DNA of 64,000 nucleotides, taken from NCBI RefSeq assembly GCF_020907985.1, contig NZ_JAJJPA010000002.1, positions 186,001-250,000 on the forward strand. The letters are read 5' to 3'. The position numbers and the translations under genes are program-made. The notes below the pieces were generated by a model. That model saw only the letters and a program-made list of their open reading frames with translations. It ran no database searches and was not told the DNA's origin. How positions within the stretch are numbered: position 1 is the first letter of the stretch; every line of letters begins with the position of its first letter. Source of the stretch: Kitasatospora humi. GTDB lineage: Bacteria; Actinomycetota; Actinomycetes; Streptomycetales; Streptomycetaceae. This document shows positions 8,264 through 16,333 of this stretch, piece by piece.

Positions 8264-8998
8264 TCAGCCGAACGCCCGCCGGATCCGGTCCTCGATCGCG
8301 GCCGCGACCGACGGACCCGGCCCCGCGTGTGCGATCCGCGATTGCTGCTGCGGCAGTGCGGTGAGCGGGTCCTGGAACGAGAGCTCCCGCAGGGCGGTGC
8401 CCACGACCGTCGCCCAGTCCGCCCACTGCGCGAGGTGCTCGGTGCTGAGTACCACCAGGGCCACGTGCTGCCCGTCCGGGTGCGGGATCGCCACCTCGAT
8501 CTGCCGCACCAGGCTCTCACTGGTCCCCTCCAGGCCGTACAGCTCCCCGGGCACCGTCACCAGGCGGTCCTCGGTGGCGACCGCTGCGCGGCCGCAGGGC
8601 AGGTCGAGTACCCCGACTTCCGCCTGGGGCCGGGCGGCGGCCCACCGCTGCGTGGTCTGCGTGGCGAAGGCTAGCGGGCCGCCGGTCTCGGTCCGGGTGA
8701 CCACGATGGTGAAGACGGCGTGGATCACCTCGCCGTCGTCCGTGCGGTAGATGCAGTTCGCGAGGTACACCAAGCCCTGCGCCAACTGCGCCTGGAGCAG
8801 GAGTTCGGCGTTGACCGCCGTGTCGAGCCGCTGTTCCCGGGGGACGTCGGGTCCGATGGCGTCGAAGGCCGCCGCCAGCCGGTCGAGCCGCTCCTCGGCC
8901 GTCCCCTCGAGCGGCACCTCGACGAACCCGACCGGTGCCGAGAACCAGAGCAGCGGAGTCGGGGGAGCGACCGCTGAAGCGGCGTCAGTCATCGTCAT
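8264..8998 (-). CDS. Conserved-looking soluble protein of type VII cassette
   Basis: A 244-residue soluble protein with no signal peptide or membrane helix and no recognised catalytic motif. It begins MTMTDAASAVAPPTPLLWF and shows an alternating strand/helix pattern (FVEVPLEGTAEERLDRLAAA, VLDLPCGRAAVATEDRLVTV, VALVVLSTEHLAQWADWATV). Its position directly after the large WxG protein, with start only 5 bp beyond that gene's stop, suggests a dedicated chaperone, adaptor or immunity-like partner. EspG-type chaperones have a similar size, but no sequence match was recognised. Two nearby ATGs (8998 and 8992) are possible starts. Confidence 0.55.
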   Translation of the reverse strand: MTMTDAASAVAPPTPLLWFSAPVGFVEVPLEGTAEERLDRLAAAFDAIGPDVPREQRLDTAVNAELLLQAQLAQGLVYLANCIYRTDDGEVIHAVFTIVVTRTETGGPLAFATQTTQRWAAARPQAEVGVLDLPCGRAAVATEDRLVTVPGELYGLEGTSESLVRQIEVAIPHPDGQHVALVVLSTEHLAQWADWATVVGTALRELSFQDPLTALPQQQSRIAHAGPGPSVAAAIEDRIRRAFG

Positions 8999-9003
8999 GG
9001 TCG

Positions 9004-10329
9004 TCAATTCCCGTTCAGGGACCAGCCGAAGGCGAACCCTCCGGCGATCAGGGCAAGGGTGCCGCCGACTTTCCCGCGCACGCTGGTGCCCTCTCCATGG
9101 ACGAAGCCGAGGCTGTTCACCGCGTTGCCGCCGGCCGTCGTGCCGTTCACCAAGTTGCTGTCGGTGCCGCTGAAGAGTGACGCGGCCGTCGGCTCCGTCA
9201 GACCGGCCATCGCCGCGCCCTGCACAGCCTTGGCCGAGTAGTCCGCCGCCTTCGTGCTGACGGTGACACCCTTCTTCTTGAGCCAGTCGACCGTCGCCTT
9301 CTGCGCGGCTTCGGTCACCGGGTTCAACGCCTCCGCGCCCTTCAGGCCGGCCTGCGTCGTCTCGTACCCGGCCTTCACTGAGGCGCCGAGCCCCTTGGCG
9401 GCCCGGGCGGCGGTCACGCCGTCCTTGATCTCGCCCACCCCGGGGATCACGCCCAGTGCGTCGCCGCCGAGAGTCAGCCAGTTGCCCATGTTCTTCGAGT
9501 TCGGTGGAAAGAAGGCCTTCCATCCCTGCTGGTGGTAGTAGGTCGCCGCGTGCGCGAGGAAGGCGGCCGCGCTCAGCGCGATCGCCAGCAGGGCCACGGC
9601 AGGGCAGAAGAGCGCGACGATTCCCGCGACCGAGGCGGCCACGGTGAGGAAGTCGGCGCCGTGGTCCTTGATCCAGTCCCACAGGCCAGGCTTGTGCGGG
9701 GCCTGGTCGTCGGCCGCCTTGCGGATCGCGGCGGCCCGGTCGAACGCGTACCCCCTGTGGTCGCTGTACAGCTGGGAGGCCTGCCCGAGGACCTGGTTGA
9801 GCTCGCCCTGGGTGCTGCTGAGCTTGGCGGCCGCATCGTCCAGTGCGGACTTCGCCGCGTTGTAGCGACGCTGCGCGTCCTGCTGCTGGGTGGCGTCCGG
9901 GAAGGTCTGGTTGACCAGGTTCAGGTCACCGTTGGCTGCGGCCTCGTCGTGGACCGTCTGGGCCTCCTTCAGGTTCGCCCGCAGCGTCTGGGCCTGTTGC
10001 TCGAAGGCTGTCGCCTTCGGCCGGTTGGTCTCCAGCTCCGTCCACCACTTGTCCAGCTCCTGGCGCGCCGCGTCGACGGAGTCGCTCGCGTGCTTGAGCC
10101 GGTCCGGCAGCTTGGTCAACTGGTCGGAGAACGCCTTCTGCGCGTCCCCGGTCCACGTCCCGCCGGGCCGGCCGAGCTTGTTGATGGTGTCGTACACGCC
10201 CTGGAGGTGCTGGGCGGCAAGCGACAGGGTCTTCGACAGCGCCTCGACGGCGGCCGGATCGCCCGGCGCGGGGTCGAACCCCAGTCCCGACCAGTCCGTC
10301 GTGGCCGCTGCTCCGGCCGGGGTGCTCAC
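9004..10329 (-). CDS. Large WxG-containing type VII secretion cargo-like protein
   Basis: 441 residues. The N-terminal 200 residues are helical, contain the W-x-G turn GGTWTGDAQKAF and long heptad-like helices, and so resemble an extended WXG100/LXG export domain. Next comes a hydrophobic stretch (VAASVAGIVALFCPAVALL and ALSAAAFLAHAATYY) and a linker GDALGVIPGVGEIKDG of the type found before toxin tips in polymorphic exported proteins. The C-terminal 100 residues are Gly/Ala/Thr-rich, end in a hydrophobic helix and show no nuclease, deaminase or protease motif. The GTG start overlaps the stop of the WXG100 gene (GTGA), so the two are translationally coupled. Toxic function cannot be asserted; a structural or membrane-inserting effector is equally possible. 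Confidence 0.65.
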   Translation of the reverse strand: MSTPAGAAATTDWSGLGFDPAPGDPAAVEALSKTLSLAAQHLQGVYDTINKLGRPGGTWTGDAQKAFSDQLTKLPDRLKHASDSVDAARQELDKWWTELETNRPKATAFEQQAQTLRANLKEAQTVHDEAAANGDLNLVNQTFPDATQQQDAQRRYNAAKSALDDAAAKLSSTQGELNQVLGQASQLYSDHRGYAFDRAAAIRKAADDQAPHKPGLWDWIKDHGADFLTVAASVAGIVALFCPAVALLAIALSAAAFLAHAATYYHQQGWKAFFPPNSKNMGNWLTLGGDALGVIPGVGEIKDGVTAARAAKGLGASVKAGYETTQAGLKGAEALNPVTEAAQKATVDWLKKKGVTVSTKAADYSAKAVQGAAMAGLTEPTAASLFSGTDSNLVNGTTAGGNAVNSLGFVHGEGTSVRGKVGGTLALIAGGFAFGWSLNGN

Positions 10330-10640
10330 TGCGTCACCCCGGGGCTCGGGGCGCCCTGGAGGCCGGAGGCGAGGTCGGACTCGGTCTTGCCGTAGTTCTT
10401 CAGCACGGTCTGCAGGCCCTCGTGCAGGGCCTGCGCGTCCTTGCCGAGCTGGCCCAGCCCGTAGCCCCACCGACTCTGGAAGTGCTCGCACGCGCTGGTC
10501 AATTCGGCCGTCCCGAGCCCGCTCGCGCCGGCCGAACCCATCGCCTTCAGCGCGGTGTCGAGCTCGCTCTTCGCGTCGTCCAGGCCCTTGGCCAGCCGTT
10601 CCAGATCCGGCAGATCGACGACGAACCGCCCATCTCCCAT
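10326..10640 (-). CDS. WXG100-family type VII secretion protein
   Basis: A 104-residue ESAT-6/WXG100-like protein predicted to form a helix-turn-helix hairpin. The turn carries SRWGYGLGQL (W-x-x-G variant of WxG) near residue 58, with helices on both sides (LPDLERLAKGLDDAKSELDT and KDAQALHEGLQTVLKNYGKT). The ATG at 10640 has AGGAGG 10 bp upstream. It is the first gene of the four-gene minus-strand cassette. No EccC ATPase or other secretion machinery lies in the window, so export would use a core apparatus encoded elsewhere. Confidence 0.75.
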   Translation of the reverse strand: MGDGRFVVDLPDLERLAKGLDDAKSELDTALKAMGSAGASGLGTAELTSACEHFQSRWGYGLGQLGKDAQALHEGLQTVLKNYGKTESDLASGLQGAPSPGVTQ

Positions 10641-10666
10641 GCCCCCGGTACCTCCTGTTTATGTCA

Positions 10667-10681
10667 CTGACTATCAGTCAG
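10667..10681. promoter_or_regulatory. Inverted repeat upstream of WXG100 gene
   Basis: CTGACT and AGTCAG form a perfect 6-bp dyad with a 3-bp spacer, 27 bp upstream of the WXG100 start and just before its AGGAGG. It could be an operator for a dimeric repressor. No cognate regulator is adjacent. Confidence 0.35.
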
Positions 10682-10727
10682 GTCACGACCTTAAGGCAGC
10701 GGACACCGTCCCTACGAGCAAAGGGCA

Positions 10728-10967
10728 TTAAGGCTTTGTCAGTGTTTCGACGCAGCCCGAAAGCCGTGGATCGTCGGAGGTGCGAGGCTCGCCGTCCAGG
10801 CCCACGCGACCTCTGCGTCCCGCGTAGGCGAGGCGGACGGCCGCCTGCGAGCGTTGCTGTCCGGCCCGCGGTGCCGTAGCCACCGTGTGGTCCTGCGCGG
10901 GGACTTCCGCGCCGCTGCCGAGGCTGACCGCGAGGTCGCCGTCCTCGATCGCGGGGGCGGCGGGCAC
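10728..10967 (-). CDS. Possible small protein, uncertain
   Basis: A 79-codon frame from GTG 10967, which has GGGAGG four to five bases upstream. The N-terminal half (VPAAPAIEDGDLAVSLGSGA) is unlike random high-GC frame noise, but no family is recognised and the second half is Arg/Gly-rich. It lies 55 bp downstream of the 525-aa membrane-protein gene on the same strand and could be its distal cistron. It may equally be noise. Confidence 0.25.
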   Translation of the reverse strand: MPAAPAIEDGDLAVSLGSGAEVPAQDHTVATAPRAGQQRSQAAVRLAYAGRRGRVGLDGEPRTSDDPRLSGCVETLTKP

Positions 10968-11022
10968 TTCACCTCCCGCTCCGCATCCACGAGGTGCGAG
11001 CACCGCGGGAGCGGGCGGGCCG

Positions 11023-12600
11023 TCAGCGGAACTCCCGCAACCGCGGGCGGACGCCGAGCGCGGTGAGGGCGAGCGCGGCCGTCAGCGCGAGGCCGCCGGT
11101 GAGGGCGACGTCGAGACCGAGATCGTCGTCGGCGTCCGTGACGGCCTGGCCGAGCGCGTGCTGATTGATCGCCAGGACGTCGTCGAGGGCACGGCTGAGC
11201 TGGTCGAAGTCGGCGTCGGACTGGCCGGAGGCGGTGCCGGTGTCGAAGGTGACGGCGTCCTTGAGTCTTCCCTGGTTGCGGAGGCCGCGGATCGTCCGGT
11301 CGTCCTTCTCGTACTGCTGGAAGGCCGTCAGGAGGTCTTCGGCGGCGTCCTGTTCGCCGGGGAAGGTGATGTTGTCGAGCTCGGTGCCCAGGTAGCCGCC
11401 GAACGGGACGGTGCGGTGGTCGGCGCGGTGCCGGTCGGCGGCCTGGGCGAGCTCGGCGTCGTAGCTGTCGATCGTGGCGCCGTCGAGGCGGGCGATGGAC
11501 TGGCTCTTGTCGAGGAAGCTCTGCTGGTAGGAGTCCGCGCGCGCCGGGTCGGTGAGGTAGCGGCTCTCGTCGGCGTTCATGTCGTAGGCCACCGCGCGGG
11601 CGCGGCTGAGGGCTATGACGGAGTCGTAGGCGTTGCTCTTGGCGACGATGAGGTGGCTCTCGGCGCGGGAGGCGAGGGTGAGGCCCGCGGCCGCGGTGAG
11701 GACGGTGAGCAGTGTGACGGCGGCCAGCGGTGGGTTGAGGACCCGGTGGAAGCGCACCGCGAGCAGGCGCTGCAGCAGCACGAGGGCGGCCAGCGCGAGT
11801 CCGGTGGTGATGAGGATCCACCACCAGCCGCCGCTGACGGCGCCGCGCTGGGCCGTGTAGGTGCGGTCGACGGTGGCGGCGCTGGCGGCGGTGACCTGGT
11901 CGGCGGCCGGCAGGAGTTGCCGGCGGAGCAGGTCGGTGGCCTGGCGGTAGGCGGCGAGGGCGTCGGCGGAGGGCTGCCCGGCCGGGGCGTGGGCCTGGTC
12001 CTCGAGGAGCCGGGCGCGGGCGACGAGGGCCTCGTACTGGCCGAGTTGGTCGAGGACGGTCTGGACGGCCCGCTGTCCGGCCGGGTCGCCGGCGGACGCT
12101 TCCGCGGCCTTCTGGAGGTCGCCGTCGGCTTGGGTTCGGCGCTGGTCGTAGGTATCGAGGGTCTGCCGGCGCTGGGCGGCGTAACCGGGATCGGAGCCGA
12201 GCAGGAGGAGGTTGGCGACCTGGGCGTCCATGTCGCTGAGGGCGAAGTACAGGTCGGCGGTGCGGACGGCCTGCGGGGCGTCGCGGTGGCCGATGTCGTC
12301 GATGCCGTTCCGGGCGCCGCTGAGCACGGCGGTGATGGTGGCGGCCGCTGCCAGCAGCGCCGCGAGGCAGACGCCGGTGAGGCCGCGCACCAGGCGCGGG
12401 GTGTTCCACCAGGCCCGGTTCAGCGGTGCCGACCACCGTCGCGGGCCGGGCCTGGTGGCCCGGCCCGCGACGGGTGCCCCCGTGAGGGGTGCGCGGGAGG
12501 CGCGTGGCGCGGATGCCGGACCGGCCGTACCGGGACGTGCCGCCCCCGACCGGCTCGTCTTCCCGAGCCCGGTCGTGCCGGCCGGTATCCGCTCTCTCAT
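11023..12600 (-). CDS. Large membrane protein with two extracytoplasmic helical domains
   Basis: A 525-residue protein. After a basic N-terminal tail there is a membrane helix (GVCLAALLAAAATITAVLS), then an approximately 170-residue extracytoplasmic helical domain rich in Ala, Gln and Asp. A pair of helices follows (WWWILITTGLALAALVLLQRL and AAVTLLTVLTAAAGLTLAS), then a second extracytoplasmic helical domain (AYDSVIALSRARAVAYDMNA and following) and a final helix (DVALTGGLALTAALALTAL). The architecture resembles the sensory part of chemoreceptor- or kinase-type proteins without any output domain. Its upstream region carries RTCARGA-type repeats like those near the potassium genes. A scrap of its C-terminus is duplicated at 7.4 kb. 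The family name was not recognised. Confidence 0.65.
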   Translation of the reverse strand: MRERIPAGTTGLGKTSRSGAARPGTAGPASAPRASRAPLTGAPVAGRATRPGPRRWSAPLNRAWWNTPRLVRGLTGVCLAALLAAAATITAVLSGARNGIDDIGHRDAPQAVRTADLYFALSDMDAQVANLLLLGSDPGYAAQRRQTLDTYDQRRTQADGDLQKAAEASAGDPAGQRAVQTVLDQLGQYEALVARARLLEDQAHAPAGQPSADALAAYRQATDLLRRQLLPAADQVTAASAATVDRTYTAQRGAVSGGWWWILITTGLALAALVLLQRLLAVRFHRVLNPPLAAVTLLTVLTAAAGLTLASRAESHLIVAKSNAYDSVIALSRARAVAYDMNADESRYLTDPARADSYQQSFLDKSQSIARLDGATIDSYDAELAQAADRHRADHRTVPFGGYLGTELDNITFPGEQDAAEDLLTAFQQYEKDDRTIRGLRNQGRLKDAVTFDTGTASGQSDADFDQLSRALDDVLAINQHALGQAVTDADDDLGLDVALTGGLALTAALALTALGVRPRLREFR

Positions 12601-12723
12601 TGCCGCGTGCTCCCCGTCACCCCGACCGCCGGTGGTCCGAAGCCCTTCCGTCCACCGGCGGAAACGGTCCCGGTCTGCTTCCCCACGGAGCGGACCGGGC
12701 TTCCGGAAAGAACGCTAGGTGCC

Positions 12724-12793
12724 GGAAATCCTGATGCCGCATTTCCTGACGGCATCTTCGCGCCGACCAGCGCGGTCTTGACGGTTCCTTGAT
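12724..12793 (-). promoter_or_regulatory. RTCARGA-type repeats upstream of 525-aa membrane protein
   Basis: On the minus strand ATCAAGGAACC is followed directly by GTCAAGACCGC (12772-12793, 11-bp period). Further downstream come GTCAGGAAATG and ATCAGGATTTC (12724-12750, 15 bp apart). These are related to the repeats upstream of the KimA-like gene and kdpB2. They lie 120-190 bp before the 12600 start codon and just after the kdpE stop. Confidence 0.35.
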
Positions 12794-12833
12794 CCGGTCG
12801 GCGTCGTCCGGCCTCGGACCGGGTCGGTGGCGT

Positions 12834-13511
12834 TCAGGGCTGGTAGCGGTAGCCGATGCCCGGTTCGGTGATCAGGTGGCGCGGTCGGCTCGGGTCGGGC
12901 TCCAGTTTGCGGCGCAGTCCCGCGATGTAGACGCGCAGGTAGTTGGTGCGGTGCTGCTGTTCCGGGCCCCAGACCTGGCGCAGGATCTCCCGTCCGGGCA
13001 CCAGGTGCCCGGGGACGGCGAGCAGCACCTTGAGGATCTGCCACTCGGTGGGTGTGAGCCGGACGACGCCGTCCGGACCGGTGACCGTGCCCGCCGTGAC
13101 GTCCACGGTGTGGTGGCCGATCCTCGCTGTCTCAGGCGGACCGGTGTCGGTGGCCGCGCGCCTGAGGGCCGCGCGCAGGCGGGCGAAGAGCTCGTCGACC
13201 TCGAACGGTTTGGTGAGGTAGTCGTCGGCGCCCGCGTCCAGGGCCCGGATCTTCTCCTGGAGCCCGCTGCGGCCCGACAGGACGATGATCGGCACCGTCA
13301 GGGCGGAGCGCAGCCCGCGGATGACGTCGATGCCGTCGAAGTCCGGCAGGCCCAGGTCGAGCAGCACGGCGTCGGGTGTGTCCTGGCCGGCGGAGTCCAG
13401 GGCCTGCTGACCGGTGCTCGCGGTGAGCACGGAATAGCGCCGGGCGTGGAAGTTGATCCGCAGGGCTCGCAGCAACCCGGGCTCGTCCTCCACCACCAGG
13501 ATGTGGCTCAT
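12834..13511 (-). CDS. kdpE: KdpE response regulator (OmpR/PhoB family)
   Basis: 225 residues. The receiver domain opens MSHILVVEDEPGLLRAL, with the phosphoacceptor aspartate in VLLDLGLPDFDG (about residue 50), a conserved Thr/Ser region IIVLSGR and the lysine in YLTKPFEVDEL. The C-terminal winged helix has LTPTEWQILKVLLAVPG and the recognition region HRTNYLRVYIAGLRRKLE. It is encoded 28 bp after kdpD and ends the kdp locus. It should activate kdp expression when phosphorylated by KdpD. Its likely sites are the 11-bp-period direct repeats found upstream of several potassium genes in this window; that link is inferred. Confidence 0.95.
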   Translation of the reverse strand: MSHILVVEDEPGLLRALRINFHARRYSVLTASTGQQALDSAGQDTPDAVLLDLGLPDFDGIDVIRGLRSALTVPIIVLSGRSGLQEKIRALDAGADDYLTKPFEVDELFARLRAALRRAATDTGPPETARIGHHTVDVTAGTVTGPDGVVRLTPTEWQILKVLLAVPGHLVPGREILRQVWGPEQQHRTNYLRVYIAGLRRKLEPDPSRPRHLITEPGIGYRYQP

Positions 13512-13539
13512 CGCCTTCCCCCCTCTCGACTGGTGATCA

Positions 13540-16089
13540 CTATCCCTCCTCCGCGACCGACTGCTCTGCGCCGTCCTGCGCGGCGGGGAGGACGAGGAGC
13601 ATGGTGGTGCCGCCGCCGGGGGTGTCCTCGACGTCGAGGGTGCCGCCCATGGCCTCGGCCAGGCCGCGGGAGAGGGCGAGTCCGAGACCCAGGCCGGTGG
13701 TGTTGTCGTTGTCGCCGAGGCGCTGGAAGGGCAGGAAGACCTGCTCGCGGTCCTCGGGGGCGATGCCGGGGCCGTGGTCGATGACGCGGACCTCGACGCG
13801 GTCCTGGTGGTGGCTGGCGGTGACCAGGACGGGTGCGCCGGGGGCGTTGTGGCGCAGGGCATTGGTGATGACGTTGGCCAACACGCGTTCCAGCAGCGGC
13901 GGGTCGACGAGCACCGCGGGGACGGCGTCCAGGTCGAGCGGCTGGACGGCGGCGTCGGGGCGGGCGAGGGAGTCCATGGCTCCCGCGAGGACGTCGATCA
14001 GCTCGGTCGGGGCGAGGTGGAGGGTGAGGGCGCCGGCCTGGAGGCGGCTCATGTCGAGCAGGTTGTCGACCAGGCGGGTCAGTTTGACCAGTGATTCGTC
14101 GGCGAGGTCCAGGAGTTCGGTCTGGTCCTCGGGGGAGAACTCGACGTCGGGGCTGCGCAGCGAGCCGATGGAGGCGAGGGCGGCGGCGAGCGGGGTGCGC
14201 AGGTCGTGACTGACGGCGGCCAGCAGGGCGGTGCGCATCTTGTCGGCGGCCTTGATGGGTTCGATCTCGGCGGCGACGGTGGCGAGCCGGTCCCGTTCCA
14301 GCGCGGCGGCGACGTGGGCGGCGAAGGCGGTCAGCACGCGCTGGTCGGAGGCGGGCAGCCGCCGCCCGGCCAGCACCATCAACGCGTTTCCGTTGACCGG
14401 GACTTCGCTGACCTCGCGGTCGCCGGTACCTGCGTCGTCGCTGTCGCTGCGGGCGATGGCCTCGCCGGTGGTGCGGTCGAGCAGGGCGACGGAGTCCATG
14501 CCGAAGGCGGTGCGGGTCTTGTCCAGCAGGGCGGGTACGGCGTCGGCGCCGCGCAGCACGCTGCCGGCGAGGGTGGAGAGGGTTTCGGCCTCGGCGGTGG
14601 CGCGGGCGCCGCGGGTGGCCAACTGGGCGGCGCGGTCGACGACGGAGGAGACGGTGAGCGCGACCGTCGCGAAGACCAGCAGGGCGACGATGTTGTTGGG
14701 TTCGGCGATGGTGAAGGTGTGGATCGGTGGGATGAAGTAGTAGTTGAGCAGGAGTGAGGCGATCAGCGAGGCGAGCAGCGCGGAGACCGCGCCGCCGAGC
14801 AACGCCACGGCGACCACGCCGAGTTGGAAGATCAGCGCGTCGGTGGTGAGGTTGATGGCGTGTCGGAACGGTGACAGGCAGGCGGTCAGCAGCACGGGCA
14901 GGACCAGGCCGGAGAGGTAGCCGGCGATGGTGCGCCGCTTGGAGTGGCGACGGCCGAGGGAGGGCAGGCGGCCGCGTCCGGTGAACTCGTGGGTGACCAT
15001 GTGGACGTCGATGTCCTCGGACAGGTCGATGGTGGTCTGTCCGTTGCCGGGGCCGGTGAGGAAGCGGTTGATCCGTCCTCGCCGGGAGGTGCCGAGGACC
15101 AGCTGGGTGGCGTCGTGGGCGCGAGCGAAGGCCAGCAGCGCGGTGGGGACGTCGTCACCCACGACCACGTGGTACGTGCCGCCGAGGGACTCGACCAGCT
15201 GCCGCTGCTGGGCCAGCGCGCCGGGCGAGGCGCCGGCCAGCCCGTCGCTCTTGGTCACGTGGACGGCGAGCAGTTCGCCGCCGGCGGTGCGGTCGGCGAT
15301 CCGGGCGGCACGGCGGATGATGGTCTCGCCCTCGGGACCGCCGGTGAGGGCGACCACGACGCGTTCACGGGTCTCCCAGACCCGGTCGATGTTGTGGGTG
15401 GCGCGGTAGTCGCGCAGGCCCTCGTCCACGCGGCCCGCGACCCAGAGCAGGGCGAGCTCGCGCAGGGCGGTGAGGTTGCCGATGCGGAAGTAGTTGGAGA
15501 GCGCGGCGTCCACTTTCTCTGCCTTGTAGACGTTGCCGTGGGCCATGCGGCGGCGCAGGGCCTGCGGGGCCATGTCGACGAGTTCGATCTGGTTGGCCTG
15601 GCGGACGATGTCGTCGGGGACGGTCTCGCGCTGGGGGATGCCGGTGATCTTCTGGACGACGTCGTTGAGCGATTCCAGGTGCTGGATGTTGACGGTGGTG
15701 ATGACGTCGATCCCGGCATCCAGGAGCTCCTCGACGTCCTGCCAGCGCTTGCCGTGCCGGCCGCCGGGGATGTTGGTGTGCGCGAGCTCGTCGACGAGGA
15801 CCACCTGGGGCCTGCGGGCGAGGATGGCGTCGAGGTCCATCTCCGGGAAGTCGGTGTCCCGGTAGTGGCGGGTCAGGCGCGGGATGAGTTCCAGACCCTG
15901 GAGCAGGTTCTCGGTGTGCCGGCGGCCGTGGCACTCGATGAAGCCCACGACCACGTCCGTCCCGCGGTCGCGTCTGCGGTGGGCCTCGTCCAGCATCCGG
16001 TAGGTCTTGCCGACGCCGGGGGCCGAACCGAGGTAGACCCTCAGCTGTCCCCGGCGCTTCAAGGAGCCGGGCGTGAGGTCACGGGACAT
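13540..16089 (-). CDS. kdpD: KdpD potassium/turgor sensor histidine kinase
   Basis: 849 residues with canonical order: an N-terminal KdpD domain with Walker A GSAPGVGKT (residues 21-29) and LVDELAHTN, a stress-protein-like domain, four membrane helices (LSGLVLPVLLTACLSPF through FATVALTVSSVVD), a GAF-like region, and a transmitter with AVSHDLRTPLAA (His about 628), N-box NVITNALRHN and G boxes DHGPGI and GLGLGLAL. The ATG at 16089 gives a standard N-terminus. It is followed after 28 bp by kdpE and preceded by kdpC, separated by a region with a strong hairpin and tandem repeats. This is the linked sensor of the kdp operon; a second, divergent KdpD lies at 2.3-4.9 kb. Confidence 0.95.
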   Translation of the reverse strand: MSRDLTPGSLKRRGQLRVYLGSAPGVGKTYRMLDEAHRRRDRGTDVVVGFIECHGRRHTENLLQGLELIPRLTRHYRDTDFPEMDLDAILARRPQVVLVDELAHTNIPGGRHGKRWQDVEELLDAGIDVITTVNIQHLESLNDVVQKITGIPQRETVPDDIVRQANQIELVDMAPQALRRRMAHGNVYKAEKVDAALSNYFRIGNLTALRELALLWVAGRVDEGLRDYRATHNIDRVWETRERVVVALTGGPEGETIIRRAARIADRTAGGELLAVHVTKSDGLAGASPGALAQQRQLVESLGGTYHVVVGDDVPTALLAFARAHDATQLVLGTSRRGRINRFLTGPGNGQTTIDLSEDIDVHMVTHEFTGRGRLPSLGRRHSKRRTIAGYLSGLVLPVLLTACLSPFRHAINLTTDALIFQLGVVAVALLGGAVSALLASLIASLLLNYYFIPPIHTFTIAEPNNIVALLVFATVALTVSSVVDRAAQLATRGARATAEAETLSTLAGSVLRGADAVPALLDKTRTAFGMDSVALLDRTTGEAIARSDSDDAGTGDREVSEVPVNGNALMVLAGRRLPASDQRVLTAFAAHVAAALERDRLATVAAEIEPIKAADKMRTALLAAVSHDLRTPLAAALASIGSLRSPDVEFSPEDQTELLDLADESLVKLTRLVDNLLDMSRLQAGALTLHLAPTELIDVLAGAMDSLARPDAAVQPLDLDAVPAVLVDPPLLERVLANVITNALRHNAPGAPVLVTASHHQDRVEVRVIDHGPGIAPEDREQVFLPFQRLGDNDNTTGLGLGLALSRGLAEAMGGTLDVEDTPGGGTTMLLVLPAAQDGAEQSVAEEG

Positions 16090-16188
16090 GGGCGCTGCTC
16101 TTTCCTGCGAGAGAGGGCCGGATGGGGACGGACGGTTCTGGCGCCACGTGCGACGGTCGGCTCCGCTCAGCGGACGCGCACATGGGCA

Positions 16189-16232
16189 ACCGACCCGGGC
16201 GCAGGAGGAAGAACCCCTGTGCCCGGGTCGGT
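16189..16232 (-). terminator. Strong hairpin between kdpC and kdpD
   Basis: ACCGACCCGGGC pairs perfectly with GCCCGGGTCGGT (12 bp) around a 20-nt loop. Between co-directional kdpC and kdpD it probably attenuates read-through or stabilises the upstream mRNA, so that the structural genes are expressed more strongly than the sensor genes. Confidence 0.6.
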
Positions 16233-16236
16233 CCGG

Positions 16237-16308
16237 TCAATCGTCGAAAGGTCGTGCGGTTGTCACTTCGGCTTCGCTGAACACAGTCACTGCAGCTTCG
16301 CTGAACAT
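16237..16308 (-). other. 23-codon reading frame made by tandem repeats after kdpC
   Basis: Directly after the kdpC stop an ATG opens a frame encoding MFSEAAVTVFSEAEVTTARP plus three residues. It exists because the 3' end of kdpC is duplicated in the neighbouring repeats. There is no good ribosome site. It is more likely a by-product of repeat expansion than a gene. Confidence 0.3.
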
Positions 16309-16333
16309 CGTCACTGCTGCTCGCTGAGTGCCT
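16262..16333. repeat. Three 24-bp tandem repeats at the kdpC 3' end
   Basis: Three consecutive units start at 16262, 16286 and 16310, each beginning GTCACT and sharing GCTTCGCTGA or CTCGCTGA. The third unit contains the final kdpC codons and stop. On the minus strand the kdpC tail was therefore copied twice downstream of its own stop codon, probably by replication slippage. Confidence 0.6.

Noticed and set aside
9004-10329. Calling the large WxG protein a toxin
   Set aside because: The pretoxin-like linker is suggestive, but the C-terminus has no nuclease, deaminase, protease or pore-toxin motif that I can name.
10739-12436. 565-codon minus-strand frame overlapping the 525-aa membrane protein
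   Set aside because: Arg/Pro-rich alternative frame; the membrane helices are in the other frame.
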